Assembly: GCA_964443525.1 (NCBI GenBank)
Contig: CAYUCY010000005.1
Span: 1-45,616 of the forward strand
DNA: 45,616 bases
Reading direction: 5' to 3'
From: CAYUCY01 sp964443525
GTDB taxonomy: Bacteria > Pseudomonadota > Alphaproteobacteria > Caedimonadales > Caedimonadaceae
Part shown: positions 7,197 to 16,390 of the stretch, piece after piece
Layout of the letters: each line of letters begins with the position of its first letter
Position numbering within the stretch: the stretch's first letter is position 1
Notes under the pieces: generated by a model
The model's input: the letters and a program-made list of their open reading frames with translations, nothing else
Told to the model about the DNA's origin: nothing
The model's database searches: none
Position numbers and translations under genes: made by a program

Positions 7197-9161
7197 ATGC
7201 CCAAAAAGGCGCTTATTCCCCGTCGGGTTCTCTTCGGAAATCCTGATCACTCTCAAGTAAGACTCAGTCCGAACGGCATCTATCTTTCCTATATGGCGCC
7301 TTATGAAGGAGTGATGAACGTTTATATTAGAAAAACCTCAGCGCCCGAGACAGCGGAGCCCGTAACCTTTGACAAGGGGCGCGGGATTCAGGCATACGGA
7401 TGGCTCCACAATAATGAGGATTTGATTTATATTCAGGACAAGGACGGGGACGAAAACTGGCGCTTATACCGTCTGCACGTGCCGTCAAAGGAAGTCACCT
7501 GCTTAACGCCCTTTGATGGGGTTCAGGCAAGGATCGAAATGGCTAGTCGGTTTTTTCCGGATGAAGTCATTGTCGCTTTGAACCGGCGTCGGGAAGACCT
7601 CCATGACCTTTATCGTCTGAATGTTAAGACGGGAGAGATGACACTTCTTTATGAGAATGAAGGATATATCGACTTTACGTTTGATGATCAGTTTACGCTC
7701 AGATTTGCCATGCGACCCACGCCTGAAGGCGGGTTTGTGATTGACCAAAGGAGCGATGGTCAGTTTACCTCCTTTATGGAAATTTCCCCCGATGATGCGT
7801 TGACCACCTCAATTCTCGGCTTTACAAAGGACAGGCGCTCTCTTTATCTTGCAGATTCTCGAGGGCGTAACACGTCCGCCCTCATGAAATATTCAATAGA
7901 GAATCAATCTCTTGAGGAAATCGCTTCAGATCCGAAGGCTGATCTATCAGATGTTTTGATCCATCCGACGGAAAAGACGGTAGAGGCTTTTGCCTCCACC
8001 TATGATAGACGTAGGCGGACGTTTTTTGATGAAAAAATAAAAGCAGAATTGGATTTTCTTTCGACCCTTGAAAAAGGAGACGTGGAAATCGTGATGCGAA
8101 CCACGGCCGATGATAAGTGGATTATAGCATATATCCTCGATGATGGTCCTCTCAAATACTACCTTTATGATCGAGCTTTGAAGAAGGTACAGTTTCTTTT
8201 TGCTAATAAAAAATCCCTTCTCGACTACGCTTTAAGGCCGATGACGCCCGTTGTGATTCGGGCAAGAGACGACCTTGATCTTGTTTGTTACTTGACTACG
8301 CCCGAAGGAAGGAAAGCGCCAGGGCCTCTCGTCCTGTTGGTCCACGGTGGCCCGCAGGCTAGAGATGCTTGGGGGTATGACGGCCTGCATCAGTGGTTGG
8401 CAAATAGGGGCTATACCGTTCTTTCGGTGAACTATCGAGGTTCAACAGGTTTCGGGAAAGATTTCATCAATGCAGGGAATGGCGAATGGGCAGGTAAAAT
8501 GCACAACGATTTAATCGATGCTGTCATGTGGGCTGTTCGCGAAAAAATCGCTGATCCTGACAAAGTTGCTATTATGGGGGGGAGCTACGGCGGGTATGCA
8601 ACTCTTGTGGGTCTCACAATGACACCCGATGTTTTTGCCTGCGGTGTTGATATTGTAGGGCCGAGCAACCTTTTGACTCTTATGGAGACGATTCCTCCTT
8701 ATTGGAAGCCTCTTCTCGACTCGCTTATCCGTCGAATCGGAGGAAATCCCGAAACGGAAGAGGGAAGAGCATTCCTTAAGAAACGTTCTCCCTTGACGTA
8801 CGCGGACAAGATCACAAAATCCCTTCTCATCGGCCAGGGGGCTAATGACCCGCGCGTCAAGAAGGCTGAATCCGATCAAATCGTCGAGGCGATGCAAGAA
8901 AAAGGCATTCCCGTGACATATGTGAATTATCCGGAGGAAGGTCACGGCTTTGTACGTCCTGAGAATAGGCTATCTTTCTTTGCTATTACCGAGCAATTTT
9001 TGGCGCGTCATTTAGGAGGGGCTTACGAGCCGATTACATCGGATTTGGAAGGAGCCGTCTTTGAAATCCTTTCAGGAGCGGAACTTCTCGACTTGCCGAA
9101 AGAACGCCATGATCATAAACATCAGGCTCATGCCCATTGTTCTCATTGCGGAGGACATTAA
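7197..9161 (+). CDS. S9 family peptidase (prolyl oligopeptidase / acylaminoacyl-peptidase type) with His-rich tail
   Basis: A 654-residue serine peptidase. The N-terminal part (about 10-345) is a beta-propeller-like region with WD-type strands; the C-terminal part (about 360-615) is the alpha/beta-hydrolase catalytic domain. The catalytic triad is Ser463 in GGSYGGYATL, Asp551 in GANDPRVK, and His583 in EEGHGFVRP; the oxyanion region is LVHGGPQARD. There is no signal peptide, so it is probably cytosolic and degrades short peptides. The last 17 residues form a His/Cys-rich tail (HDHKHQAHAHCSHCGGH) that S9 enzymes do not normally have and that resembles a metal-binding site. ATG 7197 follows AAGGAAA. 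Confidence 0.9.
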   Translation: MPKKALIPRRVLFGNPDHSQVRLSPNGIYLSYMAPYEGVMNVYIRKTSAPETAEPVTFDKGRGIQAYGWLHNNEDLIYIQDKDGDENWRLYRLHVPSKEVTCLTPFDGVQARIEMASRFFPDEVIVALNRRREDLHDLYRLNVKTGEMTLLYENEGYIDFTFDDQFTLRFAMRPTPEGGFVIDQRSDGQFTSFMEISPDDALTTSILGFTKDRRSLYLADSRGRNTSALMKYSIENQSLEEIASDPKADLSDVLIHPTEKTVEAFASTYDRRRRTFFDEKIKAELDFLSTLEKGDVEIVMRTTADDKWIIAYILDDGPLKYYLYDRALKKVQFLFANKKSLLDYALRPMTPVVIRARDDLDLVCYLTTPEGRKAPGPLVLLVHGGPQARDAWGYDGLHQWLANRGYTVLSVNYRGSTGFGKDFINAGNGEWAGKMHNDLIDAVMWAVREKIADPDKVAIMGGSYGGYATLVGLTMTPDVFACGVDIVGPSNLLTLMETIPPYWKPLLDSLIRRIGGNPETEEGRAFLKKRSPLTYADKITKSLLIGQGANDPRVKKAESDQIVEAMQEKGIPVTYVNYPEEGHGFVRPENRLSFFAITEQFLARHLGGAYEPITSDLEGAVFEILSGAELLDLPKERHDHKHQAHAHCSHCGGH

Positions 9162-9238
9162 TCTTACAAATGATCCAAAATAAAGTTTAAATTCTGACGG
9201 GCCTCATCTAACATGAAAGAAAAAAGAGAGGGACCTCT

Positions 9239-9574
9239 ATGCGTGTCAGCTTTTTTTTCTGCGGCCTTTTAGCCTTTGGTTTGAAAGCATTTGCCTTTGA
9301 TTGTCCTACTTTATCTCCTTCAGACTTTGAGAGGGTGACGCCTTCTCACATTCTCCAGGCGGGAGGTAAAGATTGGCATCTTCGGTATTTGAGCAAAGTG
9401 CATCACGGTTCTATTGGTGGGAGTATCCTTTTTGTGGCAGCTCTCAAAGACATCCGAAAGGCAAATCAGATTGAGCTTCTCGAAAAAATGGATGGGAAGG
9501 GTTGCCGTTATCTGGTCAAAAATCCAAAAATTGAAGAAGAAATCGAGATTATCATGTATCAGTTGGGATCATGA
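9239..9574 (+). CDS. Small exported protein, unknown
   Basis: A 111-residue protein that I cannot assign. The start is supported by AGAGAGGGA just upstream. A signal peptide (hydrophobic about residues 4-19, cleavage expected near FA-FD) leaves a mature protein of about 90 residues. Only two cysteines lie outside the signal-peptide core (Cys22 and Cys88), which could form a disulfide in the periplasm. The pattern CPTLSPSDF ... W ... CRYLVKNP resembles small exported proteins of host-associated bacteria, but I see no diagnostic motif. It sits alone between the S9 peptidase and the nitronate monooxygenase. Confidence 0.65.
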   Translation: MRVSFFFCGLLAFGLKAFAFDCPTLSPSDFERVTPSHILQAGGKDWHLRYLSKVHHGSIGGSILFVAALKDIRKANQIELLEKMDGKGCRYLVKNPKIEEEIEIIMYQLGS

Positions 9575-9661
9575 GAACTGAGCTGTATGAGGAAAAGATT
9601 GCATTGGAGCCCTGAAAAATTATATTAATGGTTTATTTTAACGATAAGAGAGTAAACTGTT

Positions 9662-10693
9662 ATGTCGCCAGATGCCTATTTAACAAGCCTTATGAAACGA
9701 GGGGTTGATTTTTTGGGGAGTCGTTATCCTGTGATGGGGGGCGCAATGACATGGGTATCGGAAAGACATCTTGTTTCCGCTATCTCGAATGCTGGAGGGT
9801 TCGGGGTAATTGCTTGCGGTGCCATGACACCTGATCTTTTGAGAACTGAAATTCAGGAAACGAGAAAGAAAACTTCTTATTCTTTCGGTGTTAACCTGAT
9901 CACTTTGCACCCGATGCTTCTTACCCTTATCGATGTCTGCATTGGGGAAGGGGTGACGCACGTTATTCTTGCAGGAGGGCTCCCTCCTAAAGAAGCAATC
10001 GAAAAGCTGAAGTCGGTCGGCATTAAAGTCATTTGCTTTGCACCTGCGTTGGCGTTGGCAAAGAGACTTATTCGCCAAGGAGTGGATGCCCTCGTCATTG
10101 AAGGGCATGAGGCAGGAGGGCACATCGGCCCCGTCTCAACAAGTGTTTTAGCGCAGGAGATCCTCCCTCATATTTCGGAAGTTCCCGTCTTTGTTGCGGG
10201 CGGTATCGGTCGAGGGGAAGCCATGCTTCAATATCTTGAGATGGGAGCTGCAGGTGTTCAACTGGGGACCCGTTTTGTGTGTGCAGAGGAATGCCAGGCA
10301 CACCCACGATTTAAAGAAACTTTCGTGCGCTCGGCAGCCAGGGATGCTGTCGTTTCATTTCAAATTGATACTGGATTTACGGTGATTACGGTCAGAGCCA
10401 TTGCCAACGAAGGGACGAAAAAATTCATGGATTATCAACGCCAGATGATCGAAGCCGTTGATCGAGGTGAATTAGAGTTGAGGGAAGCACAACTTAAAGT
10501 CGAACACTTTTGGGCGGGTGCCTTGAGGCGAGCTGTTGTAGAGGGGGACGTTGAGACGGGTTCCGTGATGGCAGGGCAGAGTGTCGGGATGGTTGAGAAA
10601 ATTCAACCCTGTCAGGAGATTATTGACGAACTTCTTTCTCAAGCAACTGAGATCTTGAATCGAAGAACGCCTTCTGTGAAACTGTGTGCATAA
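9662..10693 (+). CDS. Nitronate monooxygenase-family flavoprotein (NMO/FabK-like)
   Basis: A 343-residue FMN-dependent TIM barrel of the 2-nitropropane dioxygenase family. These enzymes oxidise nitronates; close relatives include the enoyl-ACP reductase FabK, so the substrate cannot be fixed from sequence. Visible motifs are YPVMGGAMTWVS at the start, SNAGGFGVIACGAM (FMN loop), EGHEAGGHIGP with the family's conserved His, and the phosphate-binding FVAGGIGRGEAM and GVQLGTRFVCAEEC. Its 3' end overlaps the ptsP frame by 8 nt if ptsP starts at its GTG. The ribosome site (AAGAGAG) is weak. Confidence 0.85.
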   Translation: MSPDAYLTSLMKRGVDFLGSRYPVMGGAMTWVSERHLVSAISNAGGFGVIACGAMTPDLLRTEIQETRKKTSYSFGVNLITLHPMLLTLIDVCIGEGVTHVILAGGLPPKEAIEKLKSVGIKVICFAPALALAKRLIRQGVDALVIEGHEAGGHIGPVSTSVLAQEILPHISEVPVFVAGGIGRGEAMLQYLEMGAAGVQLGTRFVCAEECQAHPRFKETFVRSAARDAVVSFQIDTGFTVITVRAIANEGTKKFMDYQRQMIEAVDRGELELREAQLKVEHFWAGALRRAVVEGDVETGSVMAGQSVGMVEKIQPCQEIIDELLSQATEILNRRTPSVKLCA

Positions 10694-12968
10694 TTTTGGG
10701 GATTGTGCAACGGGGGAGGCTGAAATCGCGACCCAAACTCATTCATATCGGCTTTTGAGACGCCTTAGAGAGGTTATGGGCGGAGCGGACATCAGCGACC
10801 AGGAAAAGCTTGATACAATCGTCTCGATCATCGCTAAAGAGTTCGGTACGGATGTCTGTTCAATTTACCTGCTGCGTACGGTTGAAACATTAGAACTCTT
10901 TGCAACGCACGGTCTCAACCGTCAAGTCGTTCACAAGATCAGATTAAAGGTCGGAGAAGGCGTCGTCGGAGATGTGGCCGTCAATGGCCGCCCTTTGATT
11001 CTCTCCGACGTTAAGCGGCATCCTTCTTTCAAGTATTTTCCAGAGGCTGACGAAGATCACCTGAATGCTTTTGCCGGAATTCCAATTTCCCGCGGAGGAA
11101 GGATATTGGGGACCCTTACCGTCCAAAACATTGACAAACGCCTTTATAAGAATGAAGAAGTTGAAACGCTTCAGACCATTGCTATGGTGCTGGCGGAAGC
11201 CGTCGTGGCTTCGGGAATCTTGAAACCGGATGAAATTCAGACCCTTTCAGGGGCTGAGACCTATAGCCTTAAATTTAAGGGAATTACTCTAAACCCTGGG
11301 CTTATTCATGGAAAAGCCCTCCTTCATCATCCTTCACAGCCGAATCTGCAAATGGTGGCCGAAAACCCTCAGATCGAACAAGAGCGCTTTGAAACGGCTC
11401 TCATCAAGCTGAGGGAAACTCTCATACATATGATTGCAGATCATCCTGCAAAAGATCAGGAGGAAAGAGATCTCCTTAAAACTTACGAACTTTATACCCA
11501 AGACAAAGGTTGGATTCGTAAGATATCTCAGGCTATCCAATCAGGATTTACTGCCGAAGGTGCCGTCCAAAAAACGCTCAAGGACTTGCAGCTTCAGATC
11601 GCGAAGTTAGATGACTTTTATTTAAGAGAAAGGTTGTGGGATTTTGAAGACCTGAGTAAGCGCCTCTTAACACACCTTTCGGGAGAAAAAGAGGAAAGCT
11701 TAACTCCTTTCCGTGATTCAATGATTCTTGTTGCGAGATCCTTGGGACCCGCTGAGTTGCTTGATTACAAGTCTCGGAACGTAAAGGCTTTACTCTTAGA
11801 GGAGACTGTGCATACGGCTCATGTGGCCATTATTGCACGTTCCCTCAATATCCCGGTGATTACAAAGCTTCCAAACATTTTAAATTTGATTGCCCCTGAT
11901 GATGAGGTGATCGTGGACGGGAATACGGGCGAGGTGATTGTTAAGCCGCCGCCGAGCGCCCTTCATCACTTCGAGAGGAAACAAGCTGCTTTTGAAGAGA
12001 AGCTTTCTCGGTCCATCCTTTTAAAAGATCTGCCTTCAAGGACTTTAGACGGGATTGACATCGACTTGAAAATAAATGCAGGGGTTCCTCTTGATTTAAA
12101 AAGCCTTGAAGAGGTTTGTGCGGAAGGAGTGGGTCTCTATCGAACCGAAATTCCTTTCATGCTTGAGAAAAAGTTGCCAGACATTGAAACGCAGACAAAA
12201 ATTTATCGAGAAATTTACGCGCTTGCCAAAGGAAAGCCGATTCTGTTTCGGACTCTTGATATCGGAGGAGATAAGCTTCTTCCTTATTTAAATGCCGTTA
12301 AAAACGAGAATCCCGTCCTCGGATGGCGCGCAATTCGGATTGGTCTTGATCGTCCGATGTTTATTAGACAACAATTGAGAGCCTTAGGTAAGGCTGCTGA
12401 AGGTCGTCCCCTTTATGTTATGTTTCCGATGATCTCGGATGTTTCGGAGTTTCTCGCTGCCCGCCGAATCGTAGAGTTGGAATTGGAGAAGTCTCGCCAA
12501 TACGTAGATTTAAAGCTCGGAGCCATGATTGAGGTTCCGTCAATCATCTGGTCATTGGATCAACTTTTACCTCATGTGGATTTTCTTTCGGTCGGAAGCA
12601 ACGACTTGTTTCAGTTTTTTTATGCGGTAGACCGCGCGAATCCTGTCGTTTTCGAGAAGTACGATCCCCTTTCTCCCGCATTCCTTCATATGCTATCTTA
12701 TATTGTTGATCGATCTAATATTTATAAGATCCCCGTGACTTTATGCGGAGAGATGGCGGGGTCACCTCTTGAGGCCATGGCTCTTATTGCTCTCGGGTAT
12801 CGACACTTATCGATGGGAGCGGCCTCAATAGGTGCTGTAAAATCGATGATTCGAAGTCTCAATTCTAAAAAGATCAGCCTATTTGTCCAAAAACTTTTGA
12901 GATCTTCGAAAAAAAGTATTCGCTATGATTTGCACCAATATGCTGTTGATCATCAGATTAATATTTAA
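10686..12968 (+). CDS. ptsP: PEP-protein phosphotransferase, nitrogen PTS enzyme I (EI-Ntr)
   Basis: A protein of up to 760 residues. EI-Ntr takes phosphate from PEP and passes it to NPr, then to EIIA-Ntr, in a regulatory PTS. Domains are an N-terminal GAF sensor (about 25-170), the PTS EI N-terminal and swivelling His domain with the phosphorylated His379 (VHTAHVAIIAR), and a PEP-binding TIM barrel (about 455-745) with LYRTEIPFM, DFLSVGSNDLFQ and LCGEMAG. The usual GG before the active-site T/S-H is replaced by TV. The GTG at 10686 has no ribosome site. A strong GGGGGAGG (10712-10719) lies 5 nt before an in-frame ATC at 10725, and starting there gives the usual family N-terminus (SYRLLRRLREVM). 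Gene order toward hisS and prfA is alphaproteobacterial. Confidence 0.93.
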   Translation: MHNFGDCATGEAEIATQTHSYRLLRRLREVMGGADISDQEKLDTIVSIIAKEFGTDVCSIYLLRTVETLELFATHGLNRQVVHKIRLKVGEGVVGDVAVNGRPLILSDVKRHPSFKYFPEADEDHLNAFAGIPISRGGRILGTLTVQNIDKRLYKNEEVETLQTIAMVLAEAVVASGILKPDEIQTLSGAETYSLKFKGITLNPGLIHGKALLHHPSQPNLQMVAENPQIEQERFETALIKLRETLIHMIADHPAKDQEERDLLKTYELYTQDKGWIRKISQAIQSGFTAEGAVQKTLKDLQLQIAKLDDFYLRERLWDFEDLSKRLLTHLSGEKEESLTPFRDSMILVARSLGPAELLDYKSRNVKALLLEETVHTAHVAIIARSLNIPVITKLPNILNLIAPDDEVIVDGNTGEVIVKPPPSALHHFERKQAAFEEKLSRSILLKDLPSRTLDGIDIDLKINAGVPLDLKSLEEVCAEGVGLYRTEIPFMLEKKLPDIETQTKIYREIYALAKGKPILFRTLDIGGDKLLPYLNAVKNENPVLGWRAIRIGLDRPMFIRQQLRALGKAAEGRPLYVMFPMISDVSEFLAARRIVELELEKSRQYVDLKLGAMIEVPSIIWSLDQLLPHVDFLSVGSNDLFQFFYAVDRANPVVFEKYDPLSPAFLHMLSYIVDRSNIYKIPVTLCGEMAGSPLEAMALIALGYRHLSMGAASIGAVKSMIRSLNSKKISLFVQKLLRSSKKSIRYDLHQYAVDHQINI

Positions 12969-13029
12969 TGACTTGATTTTATTTTTTTCATTTTCTAAGA
13001 TGACTTCTAACATTGAGTGAGTGGGGGTT

Positions 13030-14040
13030 ATGGCGGTCCCGAAAGCAAAAAATACGAACGACTTATATTTCGAAGAAAAAGAAGAGTTCGAATCTTCTGC
13101 AGGAGAAGGGCTCTCTTTAGTTCAAAGCCACGATCACGGTGGTTCCGTTGCACGGCTTCTCATGGATACGCGCCAGAGTAAAAATTACAGCATTAAACAG
13201 GTTGCCGACAAACTCCGCATTAGTGCTCGATATCTTGAAGCAATTGAAACAGCGAATACGAATGAACTTCCCGAACGTGTTTATGCCTTAGGGTTTATTA
13301 GGTCTTATGCACGGTTCCTGAACTTGAACGGCGATGAAGTTCTCGAAAGATATAAGGAAGAAATTCTTTTAGAAGCTCCGGAAGTTTCCTATTTTAATTT
13401 TAATCAGCAAATTCCCGCAACGCATCCCACAAAGAAGATTTTATGGCTTTCGATTCCGGCGGCTCTCATTCTGGCAGGAGGTTTGTGGTGGATGCTTCAT
13501 AGAGGCGAAAATGTCCCGGAGATGACTCCGATTCCGCCTCAGCTGATTGAAGAGATGAAAGATCAAGACCCTTCACAGGACGAACAAAAATCTGATACAA
13601 TGTCGACTGTTGAATCCGGCGAATCGCATAGCATCAGTCCCCAAGGTGACTCGGCATCTCCTGGATTGCCTCAGTCTAAAGTTTTTGAATCGGCCCCATC
13701 TCCTAGCCTTCAAGTCCAGGATCTTCAGTCAACGCAACCGGCTATCGCAGATAGTAGGGTCCCTGCCTCTTTCGGGCCGATTTTCTTAAGCTTTTCGGAG
13801 AGAAGCTGGGTTGAGATCAAAGATGCAAACGGGGTTGTTATGATCAGTCGGCTTTTCAACCCGGGAGATTCTTTCGAAGTCCCTCAAAAAGAGGGGTTAA
13901 CATTGACGACAGGGAATGCGGGCGGCATTCTGGTTTCGGTCTCCGGAAGATCCGAAAAAGTTCTCGGCAAAAAAGGCATCGTCATAAAGCAACTTTCTCT
14001 AGACGAAAAGCCTTTCCTCTCTTATCTTGACACCCATTAG
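13030..14040 (+). CDS. RodZ-like helix-turn-helix membrane protein (DUF4115)
   Basis: 336 residues from ATG 13030; a GTG at 13021 is an alternative giving 339, and neither has a strong ribosome site. The cytosolic part carries an HTH_25/RodZ-type helix-turn-helix (LLMDTRQSKNYSIKQVADKL, then ISARYLEAIETAN and YALGFIRSYARFL). One membrane segment follows (about LWLSIPAALILAGGLWWML, residues 138-156), then a Ser/Pro/Gln-rich linker and a C-terminal DUF4115 beta domain beginning SFSERSWVEIKDANG. RodZ connects the MreB cytoskeleton to the envelope and helps keep rod shape. In alphaproteobacteria such a gene often lies next to histidyl-tRNA synthetase or ispG, which fits here. Confidence 0.85.
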   Translation: MAVPKAKNTNDLYFEEKEEFESSAGEGLSLVQSHDHGGSVARLLMDTRQSKNYSIKQVADKLRISARYLEAIETANTNELPERVYALGFIRSYARFLNLNGDEVLERYKEEILLEAPEVSYFNFNQQIPATHPTKKILWLSIPAALILAGGLWWMLHRGENVPEMTPIPPQLIEEMKDQDPSQDEQKSDTMSTVESGESHSISPQGDSASPGLPQSKVFESAPSPSLQVQDLQSTQPAIADSRVPASFGPIFLSFSERSWVEIKDANGVVMISRLFNPGDSFEVPQKEGLTLTTGNAGGILVSVSGRSEKVLGKKGIVIKQLSLDEKPFLSYLDTH

Positions 14041-14067
14041 GGAACAGTTCTTTCAAGGAGACTCTCC

Positions 14068-15303
14068 GTGCTGCAACCGGTTCGCGGAACACATGATCTT
14101 TTACCTGAAGAGTGTTTGAGACAAAGAAGACTCAAGGATCTGGCACGTGCTATCTGTTCGACCTACGGTTATGATGAAATTGCAACGCCTATCTTTGAGT
14201 TCACGAGTGTCTTTCACAGGTTAGGAGAGACCTCCGATATCGTGAGCAAAGAGACATACACCTTCAAAGATAGAGGAGGGGAAGAATTAACCCTTCGTCC
14301 TGAGGGTACTGCCCCCGTGGTAAGGGCTTTAATTTCGAACGGTTTAACCCAACAGGTTCCCCTTAAGCTTTTTTACGAAGGGCCGATGTTTCGATATGAT
14401 CGACCCCAGAAGGGGAGATACCGGCAATTTGAACAAATCGGCGTAGAATTTTTGGGCGTTGCTTCTCCCCTCGCAGATGTTGAGACCATTGCGATGGCTG
14501 CTCATATTCTCGATGTGCTCAACCTTGAAAAAATCGTTCTTGAGATTAATACGCTCGGTGATTACGAAAGCAGAGACCGCTATCGGGATATTCTCGTGAA
14601 ATACTTCAGCGGGTATAAAGAGAAGCTCTCAGAGGACAGCCGGGCGCGTCTCGAGAGAAATCCTCTTCGGATTCTAGATTCCAAAGATCGGGGAGATCGA
14701 GAGCTGATTAAAGAGGCGCCCGCTTACGAAGATTCCTTGAATCAGCCTTCAAAGGATTTTTTTGCACGCGTTCTCGAAGGACTCGATCTCCTGAACATTT
14801 CCTACAAGGTTAATAATCGTCTTGTACGAGGGCTTGACTATTACTGTCATACGACTTTTGAATTTATCTCCCATACTCTCGGGGCTCAGGGAACGGTTTT
14901 AGCAGGCGGGCGTTATGATAATCTCGTCAAGCAAATGGGGGGACCCGATGTTCCCGGAATCGGGTGGGCGGCAGGTGTTGAGCGGATAAGCCTCTTAAGT
15001 CCTCTGACTTTTTCACGGGAGAAGATCATCGCTTTGGTTCCACTCGGGGAAGAGGCTGAGCAATCTGCTATGAAGCTCGCCCAATCCCTCAGGCGAGAAG
15101 GGATCCGACTCGACATGGCTTTTTCGGGAAATATGAGCAAGCGATTAAAAAGAGCTGATAAAATTGGTGCTTCAATGGCTCTTATTCTCGGTGAAGACGA
15201 AATGAAGGAAAAGTCGATTCTTGTTCGGGACCTTGCCTCGGGTGCTCAGGAAAAAGTATCTTTCGATATGGTAGCTACTCTTTTAAAAACGAAATTAAAA
15301 TAA
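14068..15303 (+). CDS. hisS: Histidyl-tRNA synthetase
   Basis: A 411-residue class II aminoacyl-tRNA synthetase that charges tRNA-His. The start is GTG 14068 with AAGGAG 7 nt upstream. The catalytic domain begins PVRGTHDLLPEE; motif 2 is visible as YEGPMFRYDRPQKGRYRQFEQ, preceded by TLRPEGTAPVVRA. The histidine-binding motifs are RGLDYYCHTTFEF and AGGRYDNLVKQMGGPDVPG, and motif 3 is GWAAGVERI. A C-terminal anticodon-binding domain spans about 320-411. Length is normal. It is followed after 13 nt by prfA, suggesting co-transcription. Confidence 0.96.
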   Translation: MLQPVRGTHDLLPEECLRQRRLKDLARAICSTYGYDEIATPIFEFTSVFHRLGETSDIVSKETYTFKDRGGEELTLRPEGTAPVVRALISNGLTQQVPLKLFYEGPMFRYDRPQKGRYRQFEQIGVEFLGVASPLADVETIAMAAHILDVLNLEKIVLEINTLGDYESRDRYRDILVKYFSGYKEKLSEDSRARLERNPLRILDSKDRGDRELIKEAPAYEDSLNQPSKDFFARVLEGLDLLNISYKVNNRLVRGLDYYCHTTFEFISHTLGAQGTVLAGGRYDNLVKQMGGPDVPGIGWAAGVERISLLSPLTFSREKIIALVPLGEEAEQSAMKLAQSLRREGIRLDMAFSGNMSKRLKRADKIGASMALILGEDEMKEKSILVRDLASGAQEKVSFDMVATLLKTKLK

Positions 15304-15316
15304 TTTGGACCCTTTT

Positions 15317-16390
15317 ATGAGTTTTGAAACAAAATTAGATCAGGTTTTAAACCGTTTTTATGAATTACGCGAGAAATTGACGGAGGGCGTTTCCGATCCT
15401 CAGCAGTTTGCCAAGATCTCCAAAGAATATTCTGATCTTGAAGATGTGGCGGGTGCGATCAGCGCTTATAAAGATGCGAGACGGGAAATTCAAGGGCTTG
15501 AACAAATTCTGAAAGATCCAGCCGTGGACACGGAAATGAAATCCATGGCGGAGTTGGAGTTGGAAGACTACAAAAATAAAATTCCGGATTTGGAGCATGA
15601 CATTAAAATTCTGCTCCTCCCTAAAGATGCAGATGATGATAAGAACGCTATCTTGGAAGTGCGTGCGGGCACAGGAGGGGAAGAGGCTGCTCTTTTTGCG
15701 GGAGACCTTTTAAGGATGTACGAACGCTATGCTGCAGAACGAGGCTGGAAGTTTGAGTTGATGCACGTCTCGGACACGGGTCTCGGGGGCATCAAGGATG
15801 CAAGCGCGACGATTTCGGGCAAGGGTGTATTCTCGCGCCTCAAGTTTGAATCAGGGGTTCATCGGGTTCAACGTGTGCCCGAGACAGAGGCGGGGGGGCG
15901 TATCCATACCAGTGCAGCCACTGTCGCTGTTCTTCCAGAAGTGGAAGAAGTTGACATCCATATCGAAGAAAAAGATCTGCGTATCGACGTTTATCGATCC
16001 AGCGGAGCGGGGGGGCAGCATGTCAATACGACGGACTCCGCCGTGCGTATCACACACCTTCCGACAGGTCTCGTGGTGGCCCAGCAAGATGAGCGGTCCC
16101 AGCATAAGAATAAGGCAAAGGCGATGAAGATTTTGAGAGCGCGTCTTTATGATCTAGAGCGGCAACGGCGGGAAGCCGAGCATGCGGCGGCTCGAAAAAG
16201 CCAGGTGGGATCGGGAGACCGATCGGAGCGGATCAGGACCTATAACTTCCCCCAAGGACGTGTCACGGACCACAGGATCGGCCTTACTCTTTATAAACTT
16301 GATCAAGTCTTGCAAGGAGTTGCTTTAGATGAGCTCATTGACGCCTTGATTAAGGAAGATCAGGCAAGTCGTCTTGCGGCCGTTTCTTAA
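15317..16390 (+). CDS. prfA: Peptide chain release factor 1
   Basis: RF1 recognises UAA and UAG stop codons and triggers peptide release. From ATG 15317 it is 357 residues, the normal length; the frame is also open from a TTG at 15305. The catalytic GGQ motif is at residues 232-234 (SSGAGGQHVN), and the stop-codon-reading PxT loop appears as RVQRVPETEAGGR. The remaining core (VRAGTGGEEAALFAGDL, RITHLPTGLVV, GRVTDHRIGLTLY) is highly conserved. The glutamine methyltransferase gene prmC/hemK, which often follows prfA, is not here. Confidence 0.95.
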   Translation: MSFETKLDQVLNRFYELREKLTEGVSDPQQFAKISKEYSDLEDVAGAISAYKDARREIQGLEQILKDPAVDTEMKSMAELELEDYKNKIPDLEHDIKILLLPKDADDDKNAILEVRAGTGGEEAALFAGDLLRMYERYAAERGWKFELMHVSDTGLGGIKDASATISGKGVFSRLKFESGVHRVQRVPETEAGGRIHTSAATVAVLPEVEEVDIHIEEKDLRIDVYRSSGAGGQHVNTTDSAVRITHLPTGLVVAQQDERSQHKNKAKAMKILRARLYDLERQRREAEHAAARKSQVGSGDRSERIRTYNFPQGRVTDHRIGLTLYKLDQVLQGVALDELIDALIKEDQASRLAAVS

